A stretch of 64,000 nucleotides of DNA from Streptomyces composti (GCF_012034205.1 NZ_JAATEM010000031.1:25832-89831); one strand, 5' to 3'. Positions 45,362 to 53,901 are shown, counted from the stretch's first letter. Numbers and translations are program-made. The notes: generated from the sequence alone by a model not told the origin.

Positions 45362-45399
45362 TGTTGCACTCTTCCTACGGTCGCAGCAATAGTGCAACA
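45362..45399. promoter_or_regulatory. Inverted repeat operator between aidB-like and paaX-like genes
   Basis: TGTTGCACT (45362-45370) and its exact complement AGTGCAACA (45391-45399) are separated by 20 bases, 29 bases start to start, close to three helical turns. It fills the 73-base gap between the two divergent starts and is a good candidate site for the PaaX-type protein to control both genes. Confidence 0.6.
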
Positions 45400-45426
45400 G
45401 GCTTGGCCGACGTACAGTACGGACCC

Positions 45427-46191
45427 ATGCCGATCAACGACCCCGCGCGCCCCGGCGAGCCCCGTCTGCGGCCCCTGTCCGCGCGGTCGATCGTGCTGAG
45501 CCTGCTGCTCGGCACCCACCCGCCGGAGCTGCCCGCGCCGGACCTGGCGCGTCTGATGGCGGGTTTCGGCGTCGGCGGGTCCACCCTGCGCGCCGCGCTC
45601 AGCCGGATGATGGCCGCCGGGGACCTGCGGCGCACGGAGACCGGTTACCGGCTCAGCGACCGGCTCCTGGACCGCCAGCGCCGGCAGGACGAGGCCGTGC
45701 GGCCGCGCACCAGGCCCTGGGACGGCGACTGGGAGATGGTCGTGGTCACCGCGACCGGCCGCGGCCCCGCGGAACGCGCGGAGCTGCGCTCGCGCCTCAC
45801 CGCGCTGCGCCTCGCCGAACTGCGCGAGGGCGTCTGGCTGCGTCCCGCCAACCTCGACCGCCCGCTGCCGGCGGCGCTCGGCACCGTCGCCCAGCACTAC
45901 ACCGCCCGCCCCGAGCAGCCCGCCCGCGACCTCGCCGCCGGCCTGTGGCCGCTCGGGACCTGGTCCGCCGACGCCCGTGCGCTGCTCGCACACATCGAAC
46001 GCCTCGATCACCCCGCCGACCGGCTCACCGCCTTCGCCGCCGTGGTCCGCCACCTCCTCGCCGACCCCGTCCTGCCGCCCGCCCTGCTGCCCCCCGACTG
46101 GCCGGGCGAGGCGCTGCGCACCGCCTACACCGACTACCAGCAGGAGCTGGCGAGCCAGGTGCACGCCCATGTGACGGGCGGCTCGGCCTGA
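45427..46191 (+). CDS. PaaX-family transcriptional regulator
   Basis: The 254-residue protein starts MPINDPARPG. It has an N-terminal winged helix (ARSIVLSLLLGTHPPELPAPDLARLMAGFG, then GSTLRAALSRMMAAGDLRR, about residues 18-66), a central PaaX domain with PWDGDWEMVVV and ELREGVWLRPANLDR, and a C-terminal helical domain. PaaX proteins sense phenylacetyl-CoA or other acyl-CoA esters. The divergent acyl-CoA dehydrogenase is the obvious target. No strong ribosome site precedes the ATG. Confidence 0.88.
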   Translation: MPINDPARPGEPRLRPLSARSIVLSLLLGTHPPELPAPDLARLMAGFGVGGSTLRAALSRMMAAGDLRRTETGYRLSDRLLDRQRRQDEAVRPRTRPWDGDWEMVVVTATGRGPAERAELRSRLTALRLAELREGVWLRPANLDRPLPAALGTVAQHYTARPEQPARDLAAGLWPLGTWSADARALLAHIERLDHPADRLTAFAAVVRHLLADPVLPPALLPPDWPGEALRTAYTDYQQELASQVHAHVTGGSA

Positions 46192-46332
46192 ACCGGAGGC
46201 CGAGAAGAAACGCCCGGACGGCACGGGTCGTGACGTCGCCGCCGGACGGCTCCTGGGGCGAGACGGCTGCCCGGGCCCCGGCCGGTCCGCGGCTCGGCCC
46301 TGGACTCCGATCCCCCGACCACCACCGGAACC

Positions 46333-46350
46333 GCCTGCTGCCCGGCAGGC
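46333..46350. terminator. Weak hairpin between paaX-like and ferredoxin-reductase-like genes
   Basis: GCCTGC (46333-46338), loop TGCCCG, GCAGGC (46345-46350) in the 198-base convergent gap. A CCCGT tandem (about 46371-46389) follows next to the reductase stop. The stem is only six pairs, so termination is uncertain. Confidence 0.35.
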
Positions 46351-46389
46351 ACCGAGCCGGAGCCGCCCGGCCCGTCCCGTCCCGTCCCG

Positions 46390-47742
46390 CTAAGCCCGTG
46401 CCGTCCGCGCCGCCGCGAGCAGGGACTCCCAGTCCGGGAGCTTGACGACCCTGCGGCCCAGCGAGGCGCCCAGGGCTGCCTCGGCACGTTCGATGGCGCA
46501 CCAGCCCGACCAGCCGACGGGGTCGGCCCCCGCCGCCCGCAGGTGGGGAAGCGGATCGGAGGGCACCTGCCGCTGCTGCAGTGCGGCGGCGTCCGCGAGC
46601 AGGGAGGCCACCGTCTCCTTGGCGCACGGCCGGTTGGTGCCGATGACGCCCGTCGGGCCCCGTTTGATCCAGCCCGCCACGTACTCGCCGGGCGCCGCCG
46701 TGTCCCCGCGCAGCACCCGGCCGGCCCGGTGCGGCACGGTGCCGGTCGCGGTGTCGAACGGCAGCCCCTCCAGCGGCACCCCGCGATACCCGACCGACCG
46801 CAGCACGAGCTGCGCCTCGATCTCCTCGAACCGGCCCGTGCCCCGCACACCCCCTCCGCCGCTCCCGTCCGGCGCCGTCCGCTCGAAGCGCACCGCGCCC
46901 ACCCGTCCGTTCCGCTCCAGCAGTTCGACCGGCCGCAGGTAGAAGCGCAGCCGGATCCGCCGCCGGGCGTCCGGGACTGCGGGCCCGTCGGCCCAGCCGC
47001 GCAGCACCTCCACATTGCGCCGCTGGGCGTTGGGCAGCCCGGAGGGGGCCAGGAACGCCGGGTCCGTCCCGGCCTCCCGCCGGTTCACCAGCACCGCGGT
47101 GTCCGGGAGCGTGCCCAGCTCGCGCAGCTCCTTGGTGGTGAACCGGGCCTGGGACGGGCCCCGCCGGCCCACCATGTGGATGCCGGTCACCCTGCTCTCC
47201 GCGAGTGCGGTCAGTGCGGCCTGCGGCATGTCGGTGGGGGCCAGCTCGGTGACGTCCCGGGCCAGCATCCGGGTGACGTCCACCGCCACATTGCCCATGC
47301 CGATCACCACGGCGGACCGCACCCCGTGCACGAACCCGCCGTCCGCCGCGTCCGGATGCGCGCTGTACCAGGACACGAACTCGGTCGCCGACCAGCTGCC
47401 CGGCAGGTCCTCGCCGGGGATGCCCAGGTGCCGGTCGGTGGCGGCGCCCACGCAGTACACCACCGCGTGGTACAGCTCCCCGAGCCGGGCGGCCGGCACC
47501 CCGCCGGGCCCCACCGCGACCCCGCCGAGGAAGCGCACCCGCTCGTGCTCCAGCACCGAGCGCAGGTTGTTCTGCAGGGACTTGATCTTCTCGTGGTCCG
47601 GTGCCACGCCGTAGCGGACCAGGCCGTAGGGGCACGGCAGCCGGTCCAGCACATCGACCCGCACCCCGGGGTCCTGCTGGACGAGGCTCTGGGCGGTGTA
47701 GCAACCGCTCGGGCCGGAACCTACGACGGCGACTCGCAGCAC
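46390..47742 (-). CDS. FprA-like ferredoxin/adrenodoxin-type NADP reductase
   Basis: The 450-residue flavoprotein from GTG 47742 (GAGGAG upstream) shows FAD motif VAVVGSGPSGCYTAQSL (residues 4-20), RYGVAPDHEKIK typical of the adrenodoxin-reductase/FprA group, NADP motif VIGMGNVAVDVTRML (about 147-161) and the closing GWIKRGPTGVIGTNR. It passes electrons from NADPH to ferredoxins, for example for cytochromes P450. No ferredoxin or P450 gene is adjacent. Confidence 0.92.
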   Translation of the reverse strand: MLRVAVVGSGPSGCYTAQSLVQQDPGVRVDVLDRLPCPYGLVRYGVAPDHEKIKSLQNNLRSVLEHERVRFLGGVAVGPGGVPAARLGELYHAVVYCVGAATDRHLGIPGEDLPGSWSATEFVSWYSAHPDAADGGFVHGVRSAVVIGMGNVAVDVTRMLARDVTELAPTDMPQAALTALAESRVTGIHMVGRRGPSQARFTTKELRELGTLPDTAVLVNRREAGTDPAFLAPSGLPNAQRRNVEVLRGWADGPAVPDARRRIRLRFYLRPVELLERNGRVGAVRFERTAPDGSGGGGVRGTGRFEEIEAQLVLRSVGYRGVPLEGLPFDTATGTVPHRAGRVLRGDTAAPGEYVAGWIKRGPTGVIGTNRPCAKETVASLLADAAALQQRQVPSDPLPHLRAAGADPVGWSGWCAIERAEAALGASLGRRVVKLPDWESLLAAARTARA

Positions 47743-47925
47743 GGCCGCGCTCCTCACCCTCGAGGGGATCTTCAGGAGACCATCCAGCGCCGAAAGACCG
47801 CTCCAGCGCATCCGGCGCCGACGCCTCCAGCATCGCACCGACGGCGTTGTGCTGACAGGGTGCCGTGCGACGTCCGGGAAGCGTGTTCGTTCGCCTGGGC
47901 GGGTTCGCACGGTTACGTTGCGTGT

Positions 47926-48450
47926 GTGTCCGAGGTGTCTGCTCTTCGACTCGCCGACCGCTCTCCGGGTGAGGGCACGGTGTCCGTGTGCCCCGCCTGG
48001 GAGGTGCGGGAGGGGAGCCGCGCGACACGGTGGCTGCGGGTCCGGCTCGCCTTCGCCGACGGGGCCGGCGTGGAGGCGCTCGCGGTGGTGGGTGAGGGAG
48101 ACGTCCGGGTGGAGGAGGTGCGGGCCGGGCCCGGGCTGTCCCTGGAGGACCTGGCGGAGCTCGCCCACTGGATCGAGGCGCCCCTGGCCCGCGCCTGCGG
48201 GGCGGGACCGGAAGACGGCACCGGGGCGCACCGGGGACGCCGGATCAGACCGACCGGCCCCGAGGGCAGACGCCTGGTGGCGCGCGAGTACCGTGCCGCC
48301 CAGCTGGCGGGGACCGATCCGGTGCTGGCCGTGATGGGCGCCACCGGATGCAGCCGCCGCGGGGCCCTCCGCCTGATCGGCCGCGCCCGGGACGCGGGCC
48401 TGCTGACTCCCCGTCACGCCCGGCGCCGCGCCGCCGCCCCGGACCGCTGA
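47926..48450 (+). CDS. DUF6214 family protein
   Basis: The C-terminal and central parts match what I recall of DUF6214: SVCPAWEVREGS..TRWLRVRLAFADGA, then EEVRAGPGLSLEDLAELAHWIEAPL, and near the end RRLVAREYRAAQLAGTDPVLAVMGATG with an HTH-like SRRGALRLIGRARDAGLLTPRH. The last helix-turn-helix suggests nucleic-acid binding. Start is GTG 47926 (174 residues, no clear ribosome site) or GTG 47980, which has GAGGG four bases upstream and may be the true start (156 residues). Convergent with the DUF305 gene. Confidence 0.72.
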   Translation: MSEVSALRLADRSPGEGTVSVCPAWEVREGSRATRWLRVRLAFADGAGVEALAVVGEGDVRVEEVRAGPGLSLEDLAELAHWIEAPLARACGAGPEDGTGAHRGRRIRPTGPEGRRLVAREYRAAQLAGTDPVLAVMGATGCSRRGALRLIGRARDAGLLTPRHARRRAAAPDR

Positions 48451-48466
48451 CGCCGCGTCAGTGCCG

Positions 48467-49147
48467 TCAGCTCTTCTGCGTGCCTCGGGCCATGTCACGC
48501 ATGCGGTTGATCTCGGCCGTCTGCTGCGCGATCACATCGTCGGCCATCTCCTCGACCTGGATGTTGTTGCCCTGGCCCTTCACGTCCGAGGCCATGGTGA
48601 TCGCCCCCTCGTGATGGGTGATCATCAGCGTGAGGAAGAGCTGGTCGAACGCCTTGCCCTCGGCCGCGCGCAGCTTCTTCAGCTGGGCCTCGGTCGCCAT
48701 GCCGGGCATGGCCGCGTGGTGGTGCCCGCCGCTGTCGTCCTTCTCCTGCTTGCCGTGCGTCTTCAGCCAGCCCTTCATCGCCTTGATCTCGGGCTGCTGC
48801 GCCGCGGCGATGCGCCCCGCCAGCTTCACGATCCCCGGTGACTCGGCGCGGTCCGGGACGAGTTCGGTCATCTCCAGCGCCTGCGCATGGTGCTCGATCA
48901 TCATGCGGACGTACGAGACGTCCGCGGAGTTGGGGGAGTCGTCCTCGGCGCGCTGCTTGCCGGCCTCCTCGGCGGACAGGGTGCGGTTCGGCTCACCGGG
49001 CTCGCCCGGCACGATCACCGAAGGGCCGCTCGCCGCCGCCCGGTCGGCGCCGCCGGACCCCGACTCGCAGGCGGCGAGCCCGAGCACGGCGAGTGCGGTC
49101 AGTCCGGCCGCGACGGCGGACCCGCGTGGCACACGGCGACAGAGCAC
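48467..49147 (-). CDS. DUF305 lipoprotein
   Basis: The 226-residue protein from GTG 49147 (AGGAGG five bases upstream) has a lipoprotein signal: hydrophobic AVAAGLTALAVLGLAAC with the lipobox LAAC ending near residue 25. The DUF305 four-helix domain follows, with repeated histidine pairs: MMIEHHAQALEM and LMITHHEGAITM, both preceding Met/Ala helices. A GGHHHAAMPGM insert is Met/His-rich. DUF305 proteins are extracytoplasmic and suspected to bind copper or other metals. It is divergent from an LVIVD-repeat secreted protein, a common pairing. Confidence 0.9.
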   Translation of the reverse strand: MLCRRVPRGSAVAAGLTALAVLGLAACESGSGGADRAAASGPSVIVPGEPGEPNRTLSAEEAGKQRAEDDSPNSADVSYVRMMIEHHAQALEMTELVPDRAESPGIVKLAGRIAAAQQPEIKAMKGWLKTHGKQEKDDSGGHHHAAMPGMATEAQLKKLRAAEGKAFDQLFLTLMITHHEGAITMASDVKGQGNNIQVEEMADDVIAQQTAEINRMRDMARGTQKS

Positions 49148-49286
49148 AAGAACCTCCTGCGGCTGGGACACCGTCTGCGCGCCGGAGGGCCGCCCCGGCA
49201 CCGCCACGTGTGTCGCTGATCGGCGCACTGCGTTCCAAGCATGCCCTCTGTTGGTATGTACATGCTCAAGGGATACTGCCCTTGCG

Positions 49287-49303
49287 CAACCCGTTCCGGG
49301 TTG
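49287..49303. promoter_or_regulatory. Short palindrome CAACCCG-TTC-CGGGTTG
   Basis: A perfect seven-pair inverted repeat with a three-base centre lies 22 bases before the LVIVD gene start, in the gap shared with the divergent DUF305 gene. It could be an operator or a leader hairpin. Confidence 0.4.
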
Positions 49304-49324
49304 ACCCAAGCAGGGAGGCAGACA

Positions 49325-50836
49325 GTGATCCTGTTCGGCAATTCCCGATCCCGGCGCAGACGCCTGCACGTCGCGGTGGCGGCGGGCGCGCTGCTGGCCG
49401 GAATGCTGGCGGCGGGCCCGGCCGCGGCGATCCCCGACCCCGGTGACGCCCCGGCGCCCTCCGGGGAGGTCTCGCGCGGTGACCAGGCCGAGGCCCGCAG
49501 AGCCATCCAGAACGGTGACATCCCCGGCCAGGACGAGGTCGTCCACTCGGCCAACATCCGGCACCTGGCCAACGTCCCCAAGGACCTTCTCCCCGGCACC
49601 AATTCCGACCTCGCGTTCCAGGGCCGCTACGCCTTCGCGGGCAACTACGACGGCTTCCGCATCTTCGACATCAGCAACCCGCGCAAGCCGAAGACGGTGG
49701 CCCAGGTCCTGTGCCCCGGCTCGCAGAACGACATCTCCGTCTCGGGGAACCTGCTCTTCCTCTCCACCGACTCCTCGCGCAGTGACAGCAGCTGCAACAG
49801 CACCACCCAGCCGGCGACCGAGAAGTCCTCCTGGGAGGGGATGAAGGTCTTCGACATCAGCGACAAGCGCAACCCGCGCTATGTGGCCGCCGTCGAGACC
49901 GCCTGCGGTTCGCACACCCACACCCTGGTGCCCGAGCGCAGGAACGTCTACATCTACGTCTCCTCGTACTCCCCGAACGCCGCCTACCCGGACTGTCAAC
50001 CGCCGCACGACGGCATCTCCGTGATCAAGGTTCCGCGGCACGCCCCGCACAAGGCCGCGGTCGTCGCCTTCCCGGTGCTGTTCCCGGGTGAGGGTCCGGA
50101 CGGCGGCGGCAACCCGGGCGCGCCCACCAACCCGGGCGTCTCCAAGACCACCGGCTGCCACGACATCACCGTGCTGCCGTCCAAGGACCTGGCCGCCGGC
50201 GCCTGCATGGGCGACGGCATCCTGTTCTCCATCAAGAACCCCGAGCGCCCGAAGGTGATCGACCGCGTCCAGGACAACGCCAACTTCGCGTTCTGGCACT
50301 CGGCGACCTTCAACCAGCGCGCCGACAAGGTCGTGTTCACCGACGAGCTGGGCGGCGGCAGCGGCGCCACCTGCAACGCCGAGATCGGTCCGAACCGAGG
50401 TGCGGACGGCATCTACGACATCGTCGGCAAGGGCGACAAGCGCAAGCTGGTCTTCCGCAGCTACTTCAAGATCCCGCGCCACCAGGCCGACACGGAGAAC
50501 TGCGTCGCCCACAACGGCTCGCTGATCCCGGTCCGCGGCCGGGACCTGATGGTCCAGGCCTGGTACCAGGGCGGCGTCTCCGTCTGGGAGTTCACCGACT
50601 CGTCCAGGCCGAGGGAGATCGCCTACTTCGAGCGCGGTCCGCTGACCACCGACCGGATCGTCACCGGCGGTTCCTGGTCGGCGTACTACTACAACGGCCA
50701 CATCTACTCGAACGACATCGCCAAGGGGCTGGACGTGCTGAAGATCGACGACCGGCGCACGGACCCCGCGCGACGGATCCATCTGCGCGAGCTCAACGTG
50801 CAGACGCAGCCGGACTACTTCGGCCGACTCGACTGA
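49325..50836 (+). CDS. Secreted LVIVD-repeat beta-propeller protein
   Basis: The 503-residue protein from GTG 49325 (GGGAGG six bases upstream) has a Sec signal with twin Arg-rich N-region (SRSRRRRLHVAVAAGALLAG, cleavage near AAAIP at about residue 40). It then contains propeller strands of the LVIVD type, in which each blade ends with a run like GFRIFDISNPRKP, GMKVFDISDKRNP and GVSVWEFTDSSRP. A group of cysteines and repeated His (ETACGSHTHTLVPE) may bind metal or form disulphides. Function is unknown. It overlaps the convergent TetR gene by 22 bases. Confidence 0.88.
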   Translation: MILFGNSRSRRRRLHVAVAAGALLAGMLAAGPAAAIPDPGDAPAPSGEVSRGDQAEARRAIQNGDIPGQDEVVHSANIRHLANVPKDLLPGTNSDLAFQGRYAFAGNYDGFRIFDISNPRKPKTVAQVLCPGSQNDISVSGNLLFLSTDSSRSDSSCNSTTQPATEKSSWEGMKVFDISDKRNPRYVAAVETACGSHTHTLVPERRNVYIYVSSYSPNAAYPDCQPPHDGISVIKVPRHAPHKAAVVAFPVLFPGEGPDGGGNPGAPTNPGVSKTTGCHDITVLPSKDLAAGACMGDGILFSIKNPERPKVIDRVQDNANFAFWHSATFNQRADKVVFTDELGGGSGATCNAEIGPNRGADGIYDIVGKGDKRKLVFRSYFKIPRHQADTENCVAHNGSLIPVRGRDLMVQAWYQGGVSVWEFTDSSRPREIAYFERGPLTTDRIVTGGSWSAYYYNGHIYSNDIAKGLDVLKIDDRRTDPARRIHLRELNVQTQPDYFGRLD

Positions 50837-51624
50837 TTCGACTGAGCCGGCCGAGCGCCGGACTCCGGTCCGGCCTCGGGTGATCCGGGCGCCTCAGGTG
50901 CCGGTCCGGGCTTCTGCCGGGACTTCGGCTCCGCCCCGGACCGCGCACAGGTGACCGGCCCCGTGGCGAAGAAGCGCGACAGATCGGCCCGCTGCGACGG
51001 TCCGGCGTCACCCGTCCCGCCGGGCACCTCGGTGTCCGGCGGGAATCCCATCTCCCAGTCCAGCCGGTAACGCCGGAACAGCTCCCTGCGCAGCACCGGG
51101 ATCGGCATCGGCGCCCCCGGCATGACCGCGGCGTACACCGCTCCCATCAGCAGCGCGCGCAGCATCGGGTAGTCGTTGTCCACGTCCGAGGAGCCGTGCC
51201 GGGCCACCGTGTCGCTCAGCAGTTCCGCGAGCCGCCGCTGCTCCGGGCACGGCACGAAGCCCTCGGCCTGCAGCAGCCCGGCCATGTGCTGGCGCATCAG
51301 CACGGGCCGGTCCCGGGCGAGGCCCAGGATCGCGTCGATCGCCCGTGCCATGCGCTCCCGGCCGTCCTCGGTGCGGGGCTCGCGCTCCAGCTCCTCCTCG
51401 AGGGTGCGGTGCATCAGCCGGTGCACGGCGGACTGCACCAGCTGGCGCTTGCCCGGGAAGTAGTACGAGACCAGGCCCCGTGCGGAGCCTGCCCGGTCGG
51501 CGATGTCACCGAGGGTGGTCGCCTCGTAACCCCGCTCGCTGACCAGTTCCACGGCGGCCTGCAGGAGCCGCTCCTTGGAACGCCGCCGCAACTCTTCATT
51601 GACCAAGGCGCTGCGCGGGGACAT
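50815..51624 (-). CDS. TetR-family transcriptional regulator
   Basis: About 269 residues from ATG 51624, which has CAGGAG seven bases upstream; a longer frame from TTG 51657 would run through the operator and is unlikely. The N-terminal TetR HTH is KERLLQAAVELVSERGYEATTLGDIADRAGSARGLVSYYFPGKRQLV (split region about residues 17-63). The ligand domain follows, and a disordered Pro/Ser/Gly-rich tail of about 60 residues ends the protein. A palindrome overlapping the promoter indicates autoregulation. Its other targets are unknown. Confidence 0.9.
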   Translation of the reverse strand: MSPRSALVNEELRRRSKERLLQAAVELVSERGYEATTLGDIADRAGSARGLVSYYFPGKRQLVQSAVHRLMHRTLEEELEREPRTEDGRERMARAIDAILGLARDRPVLMRQHMAGLLQAEGFVPCPEQRRLAELLSDTVARHGSSDVDNDYPMLRALLMGAVYAAVMPGAPMPIPVLRRELFRRYRLDWEMGFPPDTEVPGGTGDAGPSQRADLSRFFATGPVTCARSGAEPKSRQKPGPAPEAPGSPEAGPESGARPAQSNQSSRPK

Positions 51625-51637
51625 GCTGGACTCCTGC

Positions 51638-51662
51638 GTTGACTGGCTGCCAGCCAACTATA
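51638..51662 (-). promoter_or_regulatory. TetR operator overlapping a -10 element
   Basis: GTTGACTGGC (51638-51647), a central T, and GCCAGCCAAC (51649-51658) form a 21-base palindrome with nine of ten pairs matching. On the minus strand TATAGT (51662-51657), a good -10 hexamer, abuts and overlaps it. The TetR start lies 14 bases downstream. This is the classic arrangement of an autorepressing TetR gene. Confidence 0.7.
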
Positions 51663-52008
51663 CTCAACGCGTCCGGTCAGGCCCCTGGTGGGCCTGTTCG
51701 GGCTGCCGTCCGTCTCGGGCGACGCGGGGGATCGTCCGAGGCGGACGTCAGAACCCGTTCGGTAGCCTGAGGCTACTTCCCTGCCAGGGGCCGGCCAGAA
51801 TCGCTGCGGAGGCGAGGGGAGCGCAGCGGCTCAGAGGGCGTCGTCGTGGCACCGTGTGCGGCGCGTCCGACGGCCGGCCCGGCAGCGGGTTCTCCGGTGC
51901 ATCCGCCGTGCCGCAGGCGGGGGAGCAGGTCCGGCGGGGAAGCGGCCGATGGCCTGGGCGGACGCCGCCGCGCGGTCCGGTGCGGTCAGGGCCGGCGGTG
52001 CGGCCCGG
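51663..52008. other. Intergenic region without recognised gene
   Basis: About 350 bases between the TetR promoter and the PAP2 stop. It holds a small hairpin GTAGCC-TGA-GGCTAC (51762-51776) and a TAGCCT hexamer that could be a plus-strand -10 element, but no open frame with a ribosome site and sensible composition follows it. Confidence 0.4.
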
Positions 52009-52683
52009 TCACGGGTGCCGGTGGAGATGCACCCGGACCGCCACGACCACCACCAGGGCGCCGATCAGCCAGCCGCCCAGCACGTCGGTGGCCCAGTGCA
52101 CGCCCAGCCAGACCCGGGTCAGCCCGACACCGATCACCGACACCGCCGCGACCGCCAGCGCCGTACGCCGCAGCGCCCGGCCCGCACCGCCGCGGTGCAG
52201 CAGCCACAGCAGCAGCCCGCACACCACCGTGGCGGTCATCGCGTGGCCGGAGGGGAACGCCGCGTACTGGGCGCTGTCGACCGGGTCGGACCAGACGGGC
52301 CGGGCACGGCCCACGGCGGCTTTGAGCACCTGCAGCAGCGCCGTCCCCGCGGCCACCGTCACCACCAGCCACAGCGCCGTCCAGCGGGCCGCGAACCGCC
52401 ACACCAGGACCGCTGCCGCAACCCCGCACAGAATGCGCATCGTCCACGGATCCCAGACCCAGTCCGTCAGGACGCGGCACGCCTGCGTCAGGCCCGGCTC
52501 CTCCACCGCCCAGCGGTGGGTGGTCCGGGAGATGTCACCGTCCAGCGCGGTCAGCGGGTGCCATTCGACGGCGACCAGCGCCAGCAGCAGCGCGGAGCAC
52601 AGGCCCAGCACCCCGGCGGACACGGCGGTGGGGCCGCGCCCGCCGGACAGACGGGGCGGGGACTCGACGTGGGGGGTGTGCAT
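52009..52683 (-). CDS. PAP2-family membrane phosphatase
   Basis: The 224-residue protein has five to six membrane helices and the three phosphatase motifs: KAAVGRARP (about residues 123-131), PSGHA (about 149-153) and VWLGVHWATDVLGGW (about 191-205, with His and Asp). Members dephosphorylate lipid phosphates such as phosphatidic acid or undecaprenyl pyrophosphate at the outer membrane face. It follows the M56 peptidase by 63 bases on the same strand. Confidence 0.93.
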   Translation of the reverse strand: MHTPHVESPPRLSGGRGPTAVSAGVLGLCSALLLALVAVEWHPLTALDGDISRTTHRWAVEEPGLTQACRVLTDWVWDPWTMRILCGVAAAVLVWRFAARWTALWLVVTVAAGTALLQVLKAAVGRARPVWSDPVDSAQYAAFPSGHAMTATVVCGLLLWLLHRGGAGRALRRTALAVAAVSVIGVGLTRVWLGVHWATDVLGGWLIGALVVVVAVRVHLHRHP

Positions 52684-52746
52684 ACGGGAATCCTTGACGA
52701 CGGAAACGGGCCCGGAGCCCGTTGCTCCGACGCTCTCGAGTCTCGT

Positions 52747-53682
52747 CTACCCCAGTGCCCGCAATCCCGGGGCGAACGCCACCAGTACCGGGATCACCGG
52801 AACCAGGGACGCCGCAGCCGTCAGCCGCAGCCGGCGGGCGGCGGTGAGCCGGTCCGGCGGGGTCAGCAAACGGTTCACCCGGGCCGGGACCTGGGCCTGC
52901 GTGGCCGGGCAGGGACCGAACACGCCCCGGTGCTCGTTGAGTTCGACCAGGGCCAGCGCGGTGGTCAGCCGGCCGAACCGGCGGGAGGCCACGTCGTCGG
53001 CGGCGAGCTCCACCAGCCGGTGCATCTCGTCGCGGAACGCGGCGAACACCCGCACCTGCGGGAACCCGTCGGCCAGTGCGCTGGAGCAGTGCAGCAGCCA
53101 GTCGTGACGGGCCTGCGCGTGCCCCCGCTCATGGGCGAGGACCGCGTCCAGCTGCCGGCCCTTGAGCCGCCGCAACGCCGCCGTGGTGACCACGAGTCGA
53201 GGCGGGGTCCCGGGGAGCCACCAGGCCTCGGGACGCTCGCCCTCCAGCACCACCAGACGGTCCGAGCCCGGCTCCTCGCCCGGCAGCAGCGGTACCCGCT
53301 CGCGCAGTTCGGCCCGGCGCGCCCGCCGGCGGGCCCGGGCCCGCCCGATCTCCCGGACCAGCATGGCCGCCGTCCACAGGCCCCCGCAGGCGAGCGTGAC
53401 CGCGGTGGTCGCCGCCCAGGGGCCGGCCGTGCCGAGCGCGTACGCCTCCACGACCGCGCGCGGCGCCGTGGCGAACACCCGCCCCCCGACCGCGTGCCAG
53501 GCCGCCGCGGCGCTGAACGTCATCGACAGCGCACAGCACAGCAGCACCGCCCCGACGACGCACTGCCACACCCACAGCGCGACCACCGGTTCCCGGTCCG
53601 GCCAGTCGGCCCGGGCGAGCAGCCGGGGGCCGAGCACGGCGGTCAGCACGCCGAGCAGCAACAGGACGGCGGGAAGGATCAT
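52747..53682 (-). CDS. M56-family membrane metallopeptidase (BlaR1/MecR1-like)
   Basis: The 311-residue protein has four membrane segments (about 1-20, 35-60, 85-110 and 285-308) and a cytoplasmic zinc-peptidase domain. The zinc motif is HERGH at 184-188, with LVELAADDVAS as the downstream Glu ligand. Such proteins usually inactivate a BlaI/MecI repressor encoded next door. No BlaI gene is present here, so the target must lie elsewhere. DUF5134 is the upstream neighbour. Confidence 0.92.
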   Translation of the reverse strand: MILPAVLLLLGVLTAVLGPRLLARADWPDREPVVALWVWQCVVGAVLLCCALSMTFSAAAAWHAVGGRVFATAPRAVVEAYALGTAGPWAATTAVTLACGGLWTAAMLVREIGRARARRRARRAELRERVPLLPGEEPGSDRLVVLEGERPEAWWLPGTPPRLVVTTAALRRLKGRQLDAVLAHERGHAQARHDWLLHCSSALADGFPQVRVFAAFRDEMHRLVELAADDVASRRFGRLTTALALVELNEHRGVFGPCPATQAQVPARVNRLLTPPDRLTAARRLRLTAAASLVPVIPVLVAFAPGLRALG

Positions 53683-53771
53683 GCGTGCAGCCTATGAGCG
53701 CCGCACGGTCGGGGATACGGCCCAAGAGGGCAAAGTGACGTACTCAACGGCCCATGCGCCCGTCCGACGGG

Positions 53772-53886
53772 CCCCTGCCCTTTCGCCCCGTTCAGGGGAC
53801 GGGCCCCCTGCCTTCCCGGCCCGTTCAGGGCCCCTGCGCTCCCGGCTCGTTCAGGGTCCCTGCGCTGTCCCGGCTTGTTCAACGGG
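53772..53886. repeat. Tandem 26-base minisatellite between M56 and DUF5134 genes
   Basis: Four imperfect copies of a unit of the type CCCCTG..CCCGGC..GTTCAGGG occur at 53772-53797, 53805-53830, 53831-53856 and 53857-53886. The middle two are 26 bases and directly abut; the first is spaced by seven extra bases and the last carries a two-base insertion and a changed end. All lie in the noncoding gap. Confidence 0.75.
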
Positions 53887-53901
53887 AGCGCGCCTCGCCG
53901 C

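Noticed and set aside
41140..46224. Giant minus-strand open frame of about 1,700 codons
   Set aside because: It passes out of frame through the HEAT, AidB-like and PaaX-like genes; composition is shadow-like and no domain is recognisable.
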